Assembly (NCBI GenBank): GCA_035772405.1
Contig: JAYKKM010000439.1
Span: 6,368,501 to 6,432,500 of the forward strand
Source of the DNA: Chrysogorgia sp. JL179-B06
Taxonomy: Eukaryota > Cnidaria > Anthozoa > Scleralcyonacea > Chrysogorgiidae
Direction: 5' to 3'
Length of the DNA stretch: 64,000 bases
Position numbers and translations under genes: made by a program. Positions 54,701 through 63,885 of this stretch are shown here, piece after piece. The notes under the pieces are model-generated. The model was not told the DNA's origin. It was given only the letters and a program-made list of their open reading frames with translations, and did not search any database. Every line of letters starts with the position of its first letter. The first letter of the stretch is position 1.

Positions 54701-55570
54701 ACAGGTGAGTAAAGTGAATGCAGGTGTTAACTTTAAGTTACGCGTGACAGGATTTTACCATTTTACCGGCCTTATATAACCCGGACAATGAACAAGGCCC
54801 AGTCAAATAAATTACTATACCAAATAACATATTTTACCCTAATTATAACCCTAATTTTGCACTGGATTTTCTATCCAAAACAAACTGCTTCGCAGGCTAA
54901 AACTAACTAATATATGTATCACAATACACCTGTTACTACGTTGTACAAGTGTGCCTGAATTACCACGATCTACAGCATATTTAATAGTCCTGAGTCAACT
55001 AACTATCAACAATTGAAAATGTATGGCATTTGCATTAATTCGACCACCATAAATTTGGGAAATTATATGTGCATTATGTGCCACTGTCCGTGTACTGTAT
55101 ATAAATTTAATTACCTATTATTACAAACTATAGTCACTGGGAAAACTAGGGTGTACATGCCATTATTATATGGTGATGGCGTCATTTTACCTAATCACTA
55201 TTTTAAAAATGGCATGCAGCTTAATTACACAGCAGAAACACTAAACCTCGAGCAATCATGGATAATCAATAATATATGCAAGAAAATGTTTATTTAAATA
55301 TTGTGGACGTGAACTGCAAAAAGTCATAACGCATAGGACAGAACCTTCGTTAGTTTTCTGTCGATTTATACCATGAACGCTCTGTTTGTACGATAATTTT
55401 ACAACGAATGTACAACGTACCTTGACCTGTGTTTCAGATAAACGGACTGCCATAGCACATTCCGCGTGTAATTCACATAGTTCCTTTTTGGTCGAAACCA
55501 TGCCTTCTTCGTAAAATTCGACGAGAATTTTTTTCTGGGCATCCGATATGGACAATCGCTCTGATTCCAT
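39724..55570 (-). CDS. Homeodomain-like + HMG-box-like accessory protein, multi-exon
   Basis: Exons, read leftward: 55570-55421, 46003-45880, 45451-45273, 42615-42465, 42275-42207, 41669 to about 40829, and 39965-39724. GT/AG borders and phases agree from exon 1 through exon 6. Exon 1 plus the start of exon 2 forms a homeodomain-like unit: an early helix (SDAQKKILVEFYEEGM) and a recognition helix split as LSETQVK and NWISNYK. Exons 2-3 hold an HMG-box-like part (SGYNVFVKEQLQ, FPRLGQLWNQLSVEEKLTYN). Exons 4-6 add a conserved region (ICINNGLLYHGATK, DIGLTFVGLPSYVLDIVG). A Ser/Thr/Pro-rich linker follows. The last exon has IPGPFDDDEPVEIGGYYAWP. The linker changes frame between about 41190 and 41070 (intron or frameshift) and the final junction is unresolved. 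A DNA-binding partner of the transposase is inferred. Confidence 0.72.
42650..44592 (-). mobile_element. CR1/L2-like LINE, 5'-truncated
   Basis: Reverse transcriptase of the CR1/L2 group on the minus strand. From 44592 it shows FKSFRPISNLRFLSKLVEKV, LLDFSSAFDTVDH and FGVPQG. After the MITE come GSVLGPLLYSLY and FYADDSQLY (catalytic YADD). The C-terminal end (HWLPVEQRIQFKIL) closes at 42862. The 3' end carries GGCGCTATATAAAT, typical of L2/CR1 3' tails. The endonuclease domain is missing, so it is 5'-truncated, as expected for incomplete target-primed insertions. A frameshift lies near 43370. It sits in the intron between accessory-gene exons 3 and 4, in the same orientation. Confidence 0.9.
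43711..44024. mobile_element. MULE-like palindromic MITE inside the LINE RT
   Basis: A 314-bp near-perfect inverted repeat beginning GGGTCTTACTACATCCCGGG and ending with the inverse, flanked by an exact 9-bp duplication CCTGTGGAA (43702-43710 and 44025-44033). Nine bases is the Mutator-type target duplication. It interrupts the RT between the GVPQG motif and its continuation. The centre holds TTAGGGTTAGG on each arm around GGCGGGG. Confidence 0.93.
44593..45272. other. Intron sequence, short palindrome only
   Basis: No exon is visible. A perfect short palindrome GACCGGTAAATTT/AAATTTACCGGTC-type arm pair lies at about 45053-45080, with a further GACCGGT at 45086. Confidence 0.45.
46034..49257 (+). 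mobile_element. Tyrosine-recombinase element, unit 1 (A1-YR-B1)
   Basis: Terminal block A1 (46034-46249) is repeated as A2 at 49259-49473 (one 1-nt difference noticed), and block B1 (48962-49257) as B2 at 52027-52322. Unit 1 runs A1 to B1 and includes a decayed tyrosine recombinase near its right end. Non-inverted A and B ends with exact B1|A2 abutment fit either split direct repeats of DIRS/Ngaro/PAT retroelements or two Crypton-like elements in tandem. No reverse transcriptase is visible in the 1.7 kb before the recombinase. Confidence 0.75.
47958..48823 (+). pseudogene. Degraded DIRS/Crypton-type tyrosine recombinase
   Basis: The pieces lie in order but in three frames. The N-terminal SAM-like domain has STRRVYAVGQRGFLQFC and LSPASIVTYLAAVRSSHI. 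Next comes VVFSGFLRVREFAAFDL, with the first catalytic Arg environment. A segment SSHSFHIGA corresponds to the H-x-x-R box but has His where Arg is expected. LGRWSSVAYLRYIWTP carries the nucleophile Tyr region. Such enzymes integrate DIRS-like retroelements or Cryptons by Tyr-mediated strand exchange. Two or more frameshifts and the Arg-to-His change mean this copy is dead. Confidence 0.8.
49626..50945. repeat. Minisatellite, ~85-95-bp unit
   Basis: About 14 units with GTCTGTATTGTTACACATCA, TTTGCTGTTATACGTCAGTT, a variable GCCGCCGCCACCACCACG triplet stretch and ATATTATTCTAACTCGTATG. The CCGCCG/CCACCA length varies between units. Stop-free frames through it are repeat artefacts. Confidence 0.93.
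50946..51560. repeat. Second, decaying repeat set (~200 bp period)
   Basis: Units built on GAACGGTTGGTATTTAG, CATCGCCGTGA, GCTTATAACTTTAA and TGCTCCCTGGATTACCGCCA are clear at about 50966-51072 and 51179-51285. Two further degenerate copies (about 51370-51470 and 51480-51560) keep TACC(A/G)CCAGG. Confidence 0.75.
52783..52857. repeat. (AAAC)n microsatellite
   Basis: About 75 bp of AAAC repeats with one slip near 52818. Confidence 0.97.
53067..53268. repeat. CTATAGG-rich cluster
   Basis: About 200 bp containing roughly 15-20 copies of CTATAGG/CCTATAG or close variants (GCCTATAGGCA, CACCTATAGGCC), spaced irregularly. ATGTTCCAATTTCCTATA occurs twice. The core is self-complementary, so the region can fold in many ways. 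Confidence 0.85.
54013..54117. repeat. Inverted repeat with TACATGTA ends
   Basis: The left arm has ACATGTACAGACTG then GAGCCATCCCT; the right arm has AGGGATGGCTC, then CAGTCTAGC and TACATGTA. The ~105-bp hairpin is probably a short MITE. Confidence 0.6.
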
Positions 55571-55654
55571 GACTTTAACTGCTTGAATATATGTGAATAT
55601 ATACAAAAACCTGCTCGCTTTCGACGTGATTACCACTTTATACCACAAATTGAA

Positions 55655-55932
55655 TATGGCGGGTAAAACGCAGAATATGCATATTATGCGGCTTGGGCAG
55701 AGCCTAAGCTATGACATCACAGTCTGTCAGCAGGTACAGTAGACCTTCTATTGACGCTTATATGCGTGTAATGAGATACAATGAAAACCTGTTAGTATAC
55801 GTGTAATGAGGTGCGAATCGGGTGCATTTTGGGACACCTCCCTGGAAATACTGCGATACCCTTTTCTCTGATTGGTCAATTCAAATCAATACTGCAATCT
55901 GATTGGTTAAGAGCTAGTGCCAATCCCTTACA
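55655..55932 (-). repeat. Right terminal inverted repeat of the KDZ element
   Basis: About 278 bp, inverse of 26411-26693. It starts 84 bp upstream of the accessory gene's ATG at 55570, so it likely carries that promoter. Confidence 0.9.
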
Positions 55933-55933
55933 C

Positions 55934-55936
<3 letters not shown>

Positions 55937-55970
<34 letters not shown>
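55937..55970. repeat. (TA)17 microsatellite at the KDZ right end
   Basis: Starts 1 bp after the CATG that follows the terminal repeat and ends at another CATG. Confidence 0.97.
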
Positions 55971-55973
<3 letters not shown>

Positions 55974-56179
55974 GACTACTGTGAGATGGTCGCTCTAGTT
56001 GAAAATCCTCGTCGCCAGATGTAGTGTTTACGTTTACCTCGAATCAAACACACGCACGTAGTCGTGGTATCGCAAAAAGTAATTTTATAGTATAGACCAT
56101 ATTGTTATACAAATACACAAGAGTAATTAAAGAGACATAATAGGATTAGTAAGTTAATTGTTAATTGATAGAAACATTA

Positions 56180-56693
56180 CACGCAATCGATAGTGGGGCA
56201 AAGAGCCCAATAATTACGCCCAATTTCGCAATCAATGATGGGTTCAAAGAACCCAATTACGCGCGCAATCAATGATGGGTGCAAAGAACGCAATTACGCA
56301 ATCAATGATGGGTGAAAAGAACGCAATTATCGATGATTGGTGAAAAGAACGCAATTACGCAATCAATCATGGGTGCAAAGAACCCAATTACGCAATCAAT
56401 GATAGGTTCAAAGAACTCAATTACGCAATCAATCATGGGTGCAAAGAACCCAATTACGCAATCAATCATAAGTGCAAAGAACCCAATTACACAATCAATG
56501 ATGCGTTCAAAGAACCCAATTACGCAATCAATCAAGGGTGTGAAGAACCCAATTACTCAATCAATCATGGGCGCAAAGAACGCAATTACGCAATCAATCA
56601 TGGGTGCAAAGAACCCAAATACGCAATCAATCATGGGTGCAAAGAACCCAATTACGCAATCAATGATGGGTGCAAAGAACCCAACCTACGTCG
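56180..56693. repeat. 33-bp tandem repeat
   Basis: About 15 units of the type CAATTACGCAATCAATCATG followed by GGTGCAAAGAACC. Because 33 is a multiple of three, an open frame (56312 onwards) encodes repeats of ITQSIMGAKNP; no start context, splice evidence or conservation supports translation. Confidence 0.9.
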
Positions 56694-57350
56694 CAACGCT
56701 CATGTTTGAACACGCAAATTACGCGAGCATAGTGTGTAAAACGAGCCCATGTCAAAACGCTCATGTTTGAACACGCAAATTACGCGACCATAGTGTGTAA
56801 AACGAGGTCGCAACGCTCATGTTTGAACACGCAAATTACGCGAGCATCGTGCGTAAAACGATCCCACATCGCAACGTTCATGTTTGAACACGCAAATTAC
56901 GTGACCATCGTGTATAAAACGTGCTCTCATAGCAACGCTCATGGTTTAACACGAAAATTACGTGAGCATCGTGCGTAAAACGAGCCCACATAGCAACGCT
57001 AATGGTTGAACACGCAAATTACGCAACCATCTGGTGTAAAACGAGCTCACGCCGCAACGCTCATAGTTGAACACGCAATTACGCGAACATGGTGTGAAAA
57101 CGAGCTCATGGTTGAACACGCAAATTATGTGACCATCGTGTGGAAAACGAGCTCATGGTTGAATACGCAAATTACGCAAACATCGCGTGTAAAACGAGCC
57201 CATGTCGCAACGCTCATGGTTGAACACGAAAATTCCGCGAGCATCGTGTGTAAAACGAGCTCACGTCGCAACGCTCATGGTTGAACACGCAAATACGCAA
57301 TTCTCGCGTGTATTACGCAATTGGTAGCGCCCATAGTCAAACACACAACG
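56694..57350. repeat. ~64-bp tandem repeat
   Basis: About nine degenerate units with CGCAACGCTCATGTTTGAAC, ACGCAAATTACGCGA and GTGTAAAACGAGC. It shares the (C)AATTACGC core with the adjoining 33-bp array, suggesting the two arrays arose from one seed. Confidence 0.88.
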
Positions 57351-57696
57351 CTCGTAGCTGAACACGCAGACGATAAGAATCGGAACCACGGAGCTAAAGC
57401 GGAAACCGGTTGGGTAACATCGCCTATAAGTAGTCCAGACAGTTGCAGACTTAGTATTTAGAGATGCTTGGAAGCTGAGATCTCAAACCAGTGATCTCTC
57501 AGTTTGGTAAGCGGATCAGGATCAATAGGACCAATCAATCTGATCCTATTCCAAGCACCACGGAACCAATCAAACAGGAGCCAATCGGACCGCCTGTACC
57601 CAACCAACCAAACAGATAAGTTAAAAGGATGAATATATTGGTAACACTCCGACAAACTGATTTAGTCGAGGTATGGTTTAATCGTGGAATAACACA

Positions 57697-58055
57697 CCAC
57701 TTGATGTGGAGGAAGGGGGAGGAACGTTTTTATTTATGCAGAAATTGAGCAGGATCACTGTCTTGCGTTGTCCACCCGCTAATTTTGTCCAGGATTGTAA
57801 ACCCGTCTACCACAAGTAGCCCGAGCAATTATTTTTTGTGCATGAAGGAAAATCGGCCTTCTCCGTTAAAAAAGTTATGAGATGAATTTTGTTCGTCCTT
57901 TATATGCTTTTAATATACACATATGTACAGGTAGTATGAAAAAATTCAATCTCAGATTTTACAACTAAAGAAAAATAAAGCATGTAAAATCTGAAAATAG
58001 ACAGTAGCATTCTGTTAGTGGCTATTTTATGACTGCGTATAAAATGGCAGAATAC
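57697..58055. repeat. Duplicated block P, copy 1
   Basis: Matches 63397-63840 in order (for example TTGTCCAGGATTGTAAACCC, GTTATGAGATGAATT, AAATAAAGCATGTAAAATCT). The copy here lacks about 60-90 bp of short segments present in the other. Confidence 0.85.
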
Positions 58056-58061
58056 CTCTCT

Positions 58062-59266
58062 CCTCCGCAGAGGCTTCCAATTAAAGGTGTGCGAATCTCA
58101 TCCGAATCCGATCCGATCGGATCTTGTGTGTTTTTTTCCGGATTTAATCGGATTTGTTGGTTTTTTTTGCAATAAGTAATAAGTTTTTTTGACTTTTTTC
58201 ACAAGTCCAAACAGGTAAGCAAAAGCTAATTTATTGTATTATATTTAATTACAGTGTATGCGAGACTTTTAGTTCCGGAATTTCGAACGATCGGACATTT
58301 GATAGTGCCGGCTTTTTGTAAGTGTTGATTAGCAAACGTGTCTAAGATAACAAGATTGTGTAAGCTAAGATTTTAAGGCCTGTTTCAAACGTCGCATTTT
58401 GAATGTGTAGAATACAATAGTAAACAATAGCAAATTAGCAATCATAGTGTCTGTGATAATGCGTTCTTTACTTCCCAGTGGTATTTCTCTTAAAAATAAA
58501 CACACTAACAGAGTATGGTTTATTATCGCATCCTTTCATTTACAATATGGCGAAAAATAAAATCAACTGTCAAGCATTAACATGCATATGTTAATATAAA
58601 CAAAATTAATTATATAATCTCGCGATACTGATACAAACGTGACAGCGTTTTAATAGTTTTGAAGTTTGAACTTTGAAGTTTACATTAGATATCAACTATT
58701 GTATTTTTGTTGGGTTCATATTAGTAAAATCGTAAACAACGTTTGCCCAAATTGTTTTTAATATTGTTTTTTTAATTCAAGTTATACAACATATGTTCGG
58801 GTCGGATTTTTTGATATTTTCGCAATCGGATCGGATCGACACGCGAATTTCTAGCATTGCATCGGATCGGATTCAATATTTTGTTTCCGGATCGGATTTT
58901 GTGTTTTTAGCTTCGGAACGGATCGGATTTTGTGTTTTTAGCTTCGGAACGGATCGGATTTTGTGTTTTTAGCTTCGGAACGGATCGGATTCGGATTGAA
59001 AAATTAGACAAACCCTCGGATTCAAACACGTCAATCCGATCCGATGCACACCTCTACTTCCAATGCAGTAGAGGGGGGTTATATGGTTCGGATAAGGAAT
59101 GCGGTAGAGGGTAATGGGACGAGGAAAACCGCTGAAAATCGTCTCGTTTCTCCGCTCGCCCGCGTTCCGATTTTCAGCGGTTTTCCTCGTCCCATTACCC
59201 CTCGACCGCATCCCTTATCCGAACCATATAACACCCCTCTACTGCATTGGAAGCCTCTGCGGAGCA
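58062..59266. mobile_element. Foldback element, split by a hAT element
   Basis: Outer arms CTCCGCAGAGGCTTCCAAT and ATTGGAAGCCTCTGCGGAG. The main palindrome lies at 59065-59266, with arms sharing TTATATGGTTCGGATAAGG and CGAGGAAAACCGCTGAAAAT around a ~25-nt loop near 59145. The left arm tip is separated by the 975-bp hAT insertion. At the paralogous place near 63845 this element is absent. Confidence 0.85.
58082..59056. mobile_element. 975-bp hAT-type non-autonomous element
   Basis: Flanked by the perfect 8-bp duplication CTTCCAAT (58074-58081 and 59057-59064). Ends TAAAGGTGTGC and GCACACCTCTA are inverse with one mismatch. Subterminal regions are dense in CGGATCGGAT, including three direct ~31-bp copies ending in TTTTTAGCTTCGGAACG (58890-58990). 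No coding frame. Confidence 0.9.
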
Positions 59267-59267
59267 C

Positions 59268-59368
59268 AGTACAATATACCTTAATAAAATAATGCTTACA
59301 CTTTATAATTCGAACTAAAGTTATCAAGCTATACCTTTGTAAAGGATATACATTTTGTTAATACATCA
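59268..59368. repeat. Duplicated block R, copy 1
   Basis: About 100 bp matching 63886-63986 (TAATGCTTACACTTTATAAT and AAGGATATACATTTTGTTAA). In both places R follows block P, so P-R is one ancestral unit. Confidence 0.85.
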
Positions 59369-59639
59369 GTATTAACAAGTACAACTTGCACCAACTGACC
59401 AACACTCAACTCACTTCACGCTGAGTGTTAATAAGGGTTGAGTGTTGAGATGTGAAGGAGATAAAACAGTGAGTGTGCTATTTTAGTGATGTGCGTGAGT
59501 TTAGACCTAAGGAAGTCAACGAGTGTTTGATGAGTGTAGGATGTTAATCAATGAAGAAAGACAGTAGAATTAAGTAATTAAGGCGATATATTATTGAGAA
59601 TTCAGTTTTGTGCGAGAGACTTGTCTCCGATCGAGTGAA

Positions 59640-61540
59640 TAAATATGTGAGTTGTGGGTTTTCTACTGCGTTTCAACACTGTTTCAAAATATATCTCTCT
59701 TACTAGCCGTGCTGTGTCTTTGTACTAATGGAGCGATGTACATTTTGAACTAACTAAAATACACCTTTTTCACTATCTGAATTTCATGTAATCAGTACGA
59801 CTTTTGTTACATGAAAATGTGTATGTGTTGTATAATAATTGAGATTTGTCTCAGCTTTGAACAAACTTTATAAGGAAATTATTTGGTATTGAAATCCAGA
59901 CTTGACAATGAAAATAATCGACAGATATTAATGTTTTTGTTATTCAATAGACCATGAGACTAACGAGATTGCTTAACTTCTTTCATATGCACAAAAGACT
60001 CTTGAAACCTTCTCGAGGGATCACGCTCCTTGTCGCCATCAGTAATTTAAAGTGCGTCAATGTCACGCATGTGCGAGTGTTTGCATTCTCTATATTTACC
60101 AAACACACCTGAGAACCGCGTCCTTCAAATGAAAAAAATATTCGTACAAATTAACAAAGAGAACGAATTTTTGTAGTCTAAGGGCAATCTGTACACCGTC
60201 TTGCGGCTGTTTACATGATTTGGGAATGAGTTTCATTCCGGAATGAATTAAAACGTCAAACGCTTTTACATAGGAATTGTGATACTAGTAGTGTACTGAA
60301 ATGGCGGTAAAGCGTAAAGCGTTTTGGTGGTGAAAAGAACAAGCTTCGGATATGAAATACCGTCGTCAAATAACAGTGCATTCGTTTAGATGCTAAAAAT
60401 TATTCACGTTAACTACTGGAACCACGGGGGGTGTGTGTCTGGGGGGTGCAACACCCACAAATCTTTTTACGAATTTCAGTCGGCAGAAGTTATATTTTAG
60501 ACGTGTTCGATTTAACACGCACAGGTAGATTCAATAACTTTTAGCACTTATCAGTTGAAATTAATTTCAAACTACCAAATTTAAGATTCGCCAAAGTAAT
60601 GTTGATGTTATTAATGTTTTGTTTTAATATAGGTAAATGTAATCAACGAGAGAACACCAAATACATAAATTTATTAAAATGTCATATTGTTTTCATTCCG
60701 TATTGATTGGACTAATTAACCATTTCACCAGCTGACCAGGGTCATTTTAGTGGGCACCCAATTTGACAAGCTTCGATCGATAGAAGCTCGTGCGTCAGTC
60801 GGTTGATGTGAGCTTACACCCCCCGTAAAATTTCTGAGTATGGCTACTAGTTTGTTTATAAATCTCTTATAAATCTATAGACACCTTGCACATAGCAAGC
60901 TCTTCTGCAGGACAAAATAAATAATCAATGAAAATACTATAGTTTATAAACATTTGTCCTGCACCAGAGAAATACGTGCAAGGTGGTGTATTTAATCAAA
61001 AATCTTTTGTGAAACATGTTTATTGCTATATCCGTAGTTGCATACAAATTTTTACCCTTGTGAAGGACATTGTTTAGGATAATTAGGAGAAAACAAAATG
61101 CCAAACAAAGAAATGCAGTCAAGCTGTGACATAAGGTCGACATAGTCATAGACATAAGATCTAAAAGCCAAGAGCAGATGCCGACGAGACAGAGAAAAAT
61201 TCTCGTTCTATTGGTAAAACATTGGATAAAATGCACTGCACTGTGGGAATCTCAGAAATGGCGAATGAAAATTAGCAAATTTAGTACGCTCAGGTTCGCA
61301 AAATGCCAAAGCCTAGTTATTGTGATGATTTAATTGCAATGCAATATCTCGATCACGTGTCTCGACATTGAAATATATATCCAAGGGTATACTTGCGTGC
61401 TTTTGCATTATTATTAGGAATTTTACTCTAGCTAATGTTGATGAATCTACACGCGCAAAAAGCCGATCTTTTTTGCTAGTCGTGCAATAACACAACATTA
61501 TAACACAATAATATATTATTGGGAATTGCAGCTTGTGATG
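59640..61540. repeat. ~1.95-kb tandem duplication Q, copy 1
   Basis: Matches 61610-63390 with an offset of about 1.95 kb; shared pieces include AATGGAGCGATGTACATTTT, GACTTGACAATGAAAATAAT, CACCTTGCACATAGCAAGCT and AGAAATGCAGTCAAGCTGTG. Small indels and about 5% substitutions by eye. No gene is recognised. Confidence 0.92.
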
Positions 61541-61609
61541 AGAGGCTTGATGCTCCGATCTATAGACAATAGTGGATAAATAACGCGAATAACTTGGAAT
61601 TTGTACTTG

Positions 61610-63390
61610 TGCTTTGTGGGTTTTCTACTGCGTTCCCACACTGTTTCAAAATATCTCTCTTACTAACCGTGCTGTGTCTTTGTACTTGCATGCAGTGATA
61701 ATGGAGCGATGTACATTTTGAACTAACTAAAATACACCTTTCACTATCTGAATTTCATGTAATCTGTCCGACGTTTTGTTACATGAAAATGTGTATGTGT
61801 TGTACAATAATTGAGATTTGTCTCAGCTTTGAACAAACTTTATAAGGAAATTATTTGGTATTGAAATCCAGACTTGACAATGAAAATAATCGACAGATAT
61901 TAATGTTTTTGTTGTTCAATAGACCATTGCTTAACTTCTTTCGTATGCACAAAAGACTCTTGAAACCTTCTCGAGGGTCACGCTCCTTGTCACCATCAGT
62001 AATTTAAAGTGCGTCAATGTCACGCATGTGCGAGTGTTTGCATTCTATATATTTACCAAACACGATGACACACCTGGAAACCGCGTCCTTCAAATGAAAA
62101 AAATATTCGTACAAATTAACAAAGAGAACGAATTTTTGTAGTCCAAGGGTAATCTGTACACCGGTTTCATTCCGGAATGAATTAAAACGTTAAACGCTTT
62201 TACATAGGAATTGTGATACTAGTACTGAAATGGCGGTAAATCGTAAAGCGTTTTGGTGGTGAAAAGAACAAGCTTCGAATGTGAAATACCGTCGTCAAAT
62301 AACATTGCATTCGTTTAGATGCTAAAATTATTCACGTTTTAACTACTGTTGCCGTTCTACAAGCAGGCCCGGAGCTACGGGGAGTGTGTGTCTGGGGGGT
62401 GCGACACCCACAAATCTTTTTACGATTTTCAGTCGGCAGAAGTTATATTTTAGACGTGTTCGATTTAACACGGACAGGTAGATGCATTAATCAGTTTAAA
62501 TTAATTTCAAACTACCAAATTTAAAATACGCAAATCTAATGTTGATATTATTAATGTTTTGTTTTAATATAGGTAAATGTAATACATAAATTTATTAAAA
62601 TGTCATCATGTTTTCATTCCGTATTGATAGCATGAACTAATTAACTATTTTACCAGCTTACCAGGGTCATTTTAGTGGGCACCCAATTTGACAAGCTTCG
62701 ATCGATAGGATGTAGTCGGTACAAGCTCGTGCGTCAGTCGGTTGATGTGAGCTTACACCCCCTGTAAAATGTTCTGAGTATGGCTACTAGATTTTTTATA
62801 AATCTCTTATAAATCTATAGACACCTTGCACATAGCAAGCTCTTCTGCAGGACAAAATAAATAATCAATGAAAATACTATAGTTTATAAAAATTTGTCCT
62901 GCACCAGAGAAATGCGGGCACGGTGGTGTATTTAATCAAAAATCTTTTGTGAAACATGTTTATTGCTATATCCGTAGTTGCATACTAATTTTTTCCCATT
63001 TGAAGGACATTGTTTAGGATAATTAGGAGAAAACAAAATGCCAAACAAAGAAATGCAGTCAAGCTGTGACATAAGGATCGACATAGTCATAGTCATAAGA
63101 TCTAAAAGCCAAGAGCAGATGCCGACGAAACAGAGAAAAATTCTCGTTCTATTGGTAAAACATTGGATAAAATGCACTGTGCTGTGGGAACCTCAGAAAT
63201 GGCGAATGAAAATTAGCAAATTTAGCACGCTCAGGTTCGCAAAATGCCAAAGCCTATTGCGATGATTTAATTGCAATGTCCAAAGGTATACTTGCGTGCT
63301 TTTGCAGTATTATTAGGAATTTTACTCTAGGTAATGTTGATGAATCTACACGTGCAAATAGCCGATCTATTTTGTTAATCGCGGAATAAC
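61610..63390. repeat. ~1.95-kb tandem duplication Q, copy 2
   Basis: Second copy of 59640-61540. It lacks a segment near 62165 (an internal deletion of about 40 bp) and has other small differences. It is followed directly by block P copy 2. Confidence 0.92.
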
Positions 63391-63396
63391 ACAACA

Positions 63397-63845
63397 TTGA
63401 TGTGGGGGAAGGGGAAGGAACGTTTGTTTAGGCAGAAATTGAGCAATAAAAAGAAAGTACTAGGTAATCAATGTCGGATCAGTGTCTTGCGTTGTCCTCC
63501 CGCTAATTTTGTCCAGGATTGTAAACCCGTCTACCAGAAGTATAGCCCGAGTAATTATTTTTTTGTACATGAAGGAAAAACTGCCATCTCCGTTAAATAA
63601 GTTATGAGATGAATTATGTTCGTCCTTTATATGCTTTTAATATACACATGTAGTAGGAAAAAAATAATATTCAATCTCAGATGACAATAATTTCATGCGC
63701 ATAGTGCGTTTCTGTATACACTCTTGGTCAGAGCCTTCAGCTGTTTACAACTAAAGAAAAATAAAGCATGTAAAATCTGAAAATATATAGTAGCATTCTT
63801 TTTGTGGTTATTTTGTGACTGCGTATAAAATGGCAGAATATAGTG
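63397..63845. repeat. Duplicated block P, copy 2
   Basis: Second copy of 57697-58055, with extra segments near 63450 and 63680-63740. Confidence 0.85.
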
Positions 63846-63885
63846 TTTACGGTTTAAATAAACATGCTATGTCTTTCGTAAACAC

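Larger units (their letters stand above)
52323..55420. other. Long first intron of the accessory gene, right part
   Basis: No exon or known element is recognised apart from the small repeats listed separately (AAAC microsatellite, CTATAGG cluster, short palindrome). Short frames near 52900 and 55013 have no recognisable content. Confidence 0.45.
26411..55932. mobile_element. KDZ-superfamily DNA transposon unit with terminal inverted repeats (~29.5 kb)
   Basis: The left terminus TGTAAGGGATTG (26411) and the right terminus CAATCCCTTACA (ending 55932) are inverse copies, and similarity extends about 280 bp inward on each side. Inside are a KDZ transposase (plus strand, from the left) and a homeodomain/HMG-like gene (minus strand, from the right), each beginning just inside its repeat. 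CATG flanks both ends; because it is palindromic it may be part of the repeat. No 8-bp target duplication is seen. Later insertions account for much of the length: YR elements (~6.3 kb), LINE (~1.9 kb), satellite (~2.2 kb) and MITEs. Confidence 0.8.

Noticed and set aside
56312..56770. Repetitive 152-residue protein
   Set aside because: Open only because the unit is 33 bp; passes without change of character into a 64-bp array and has no start context.
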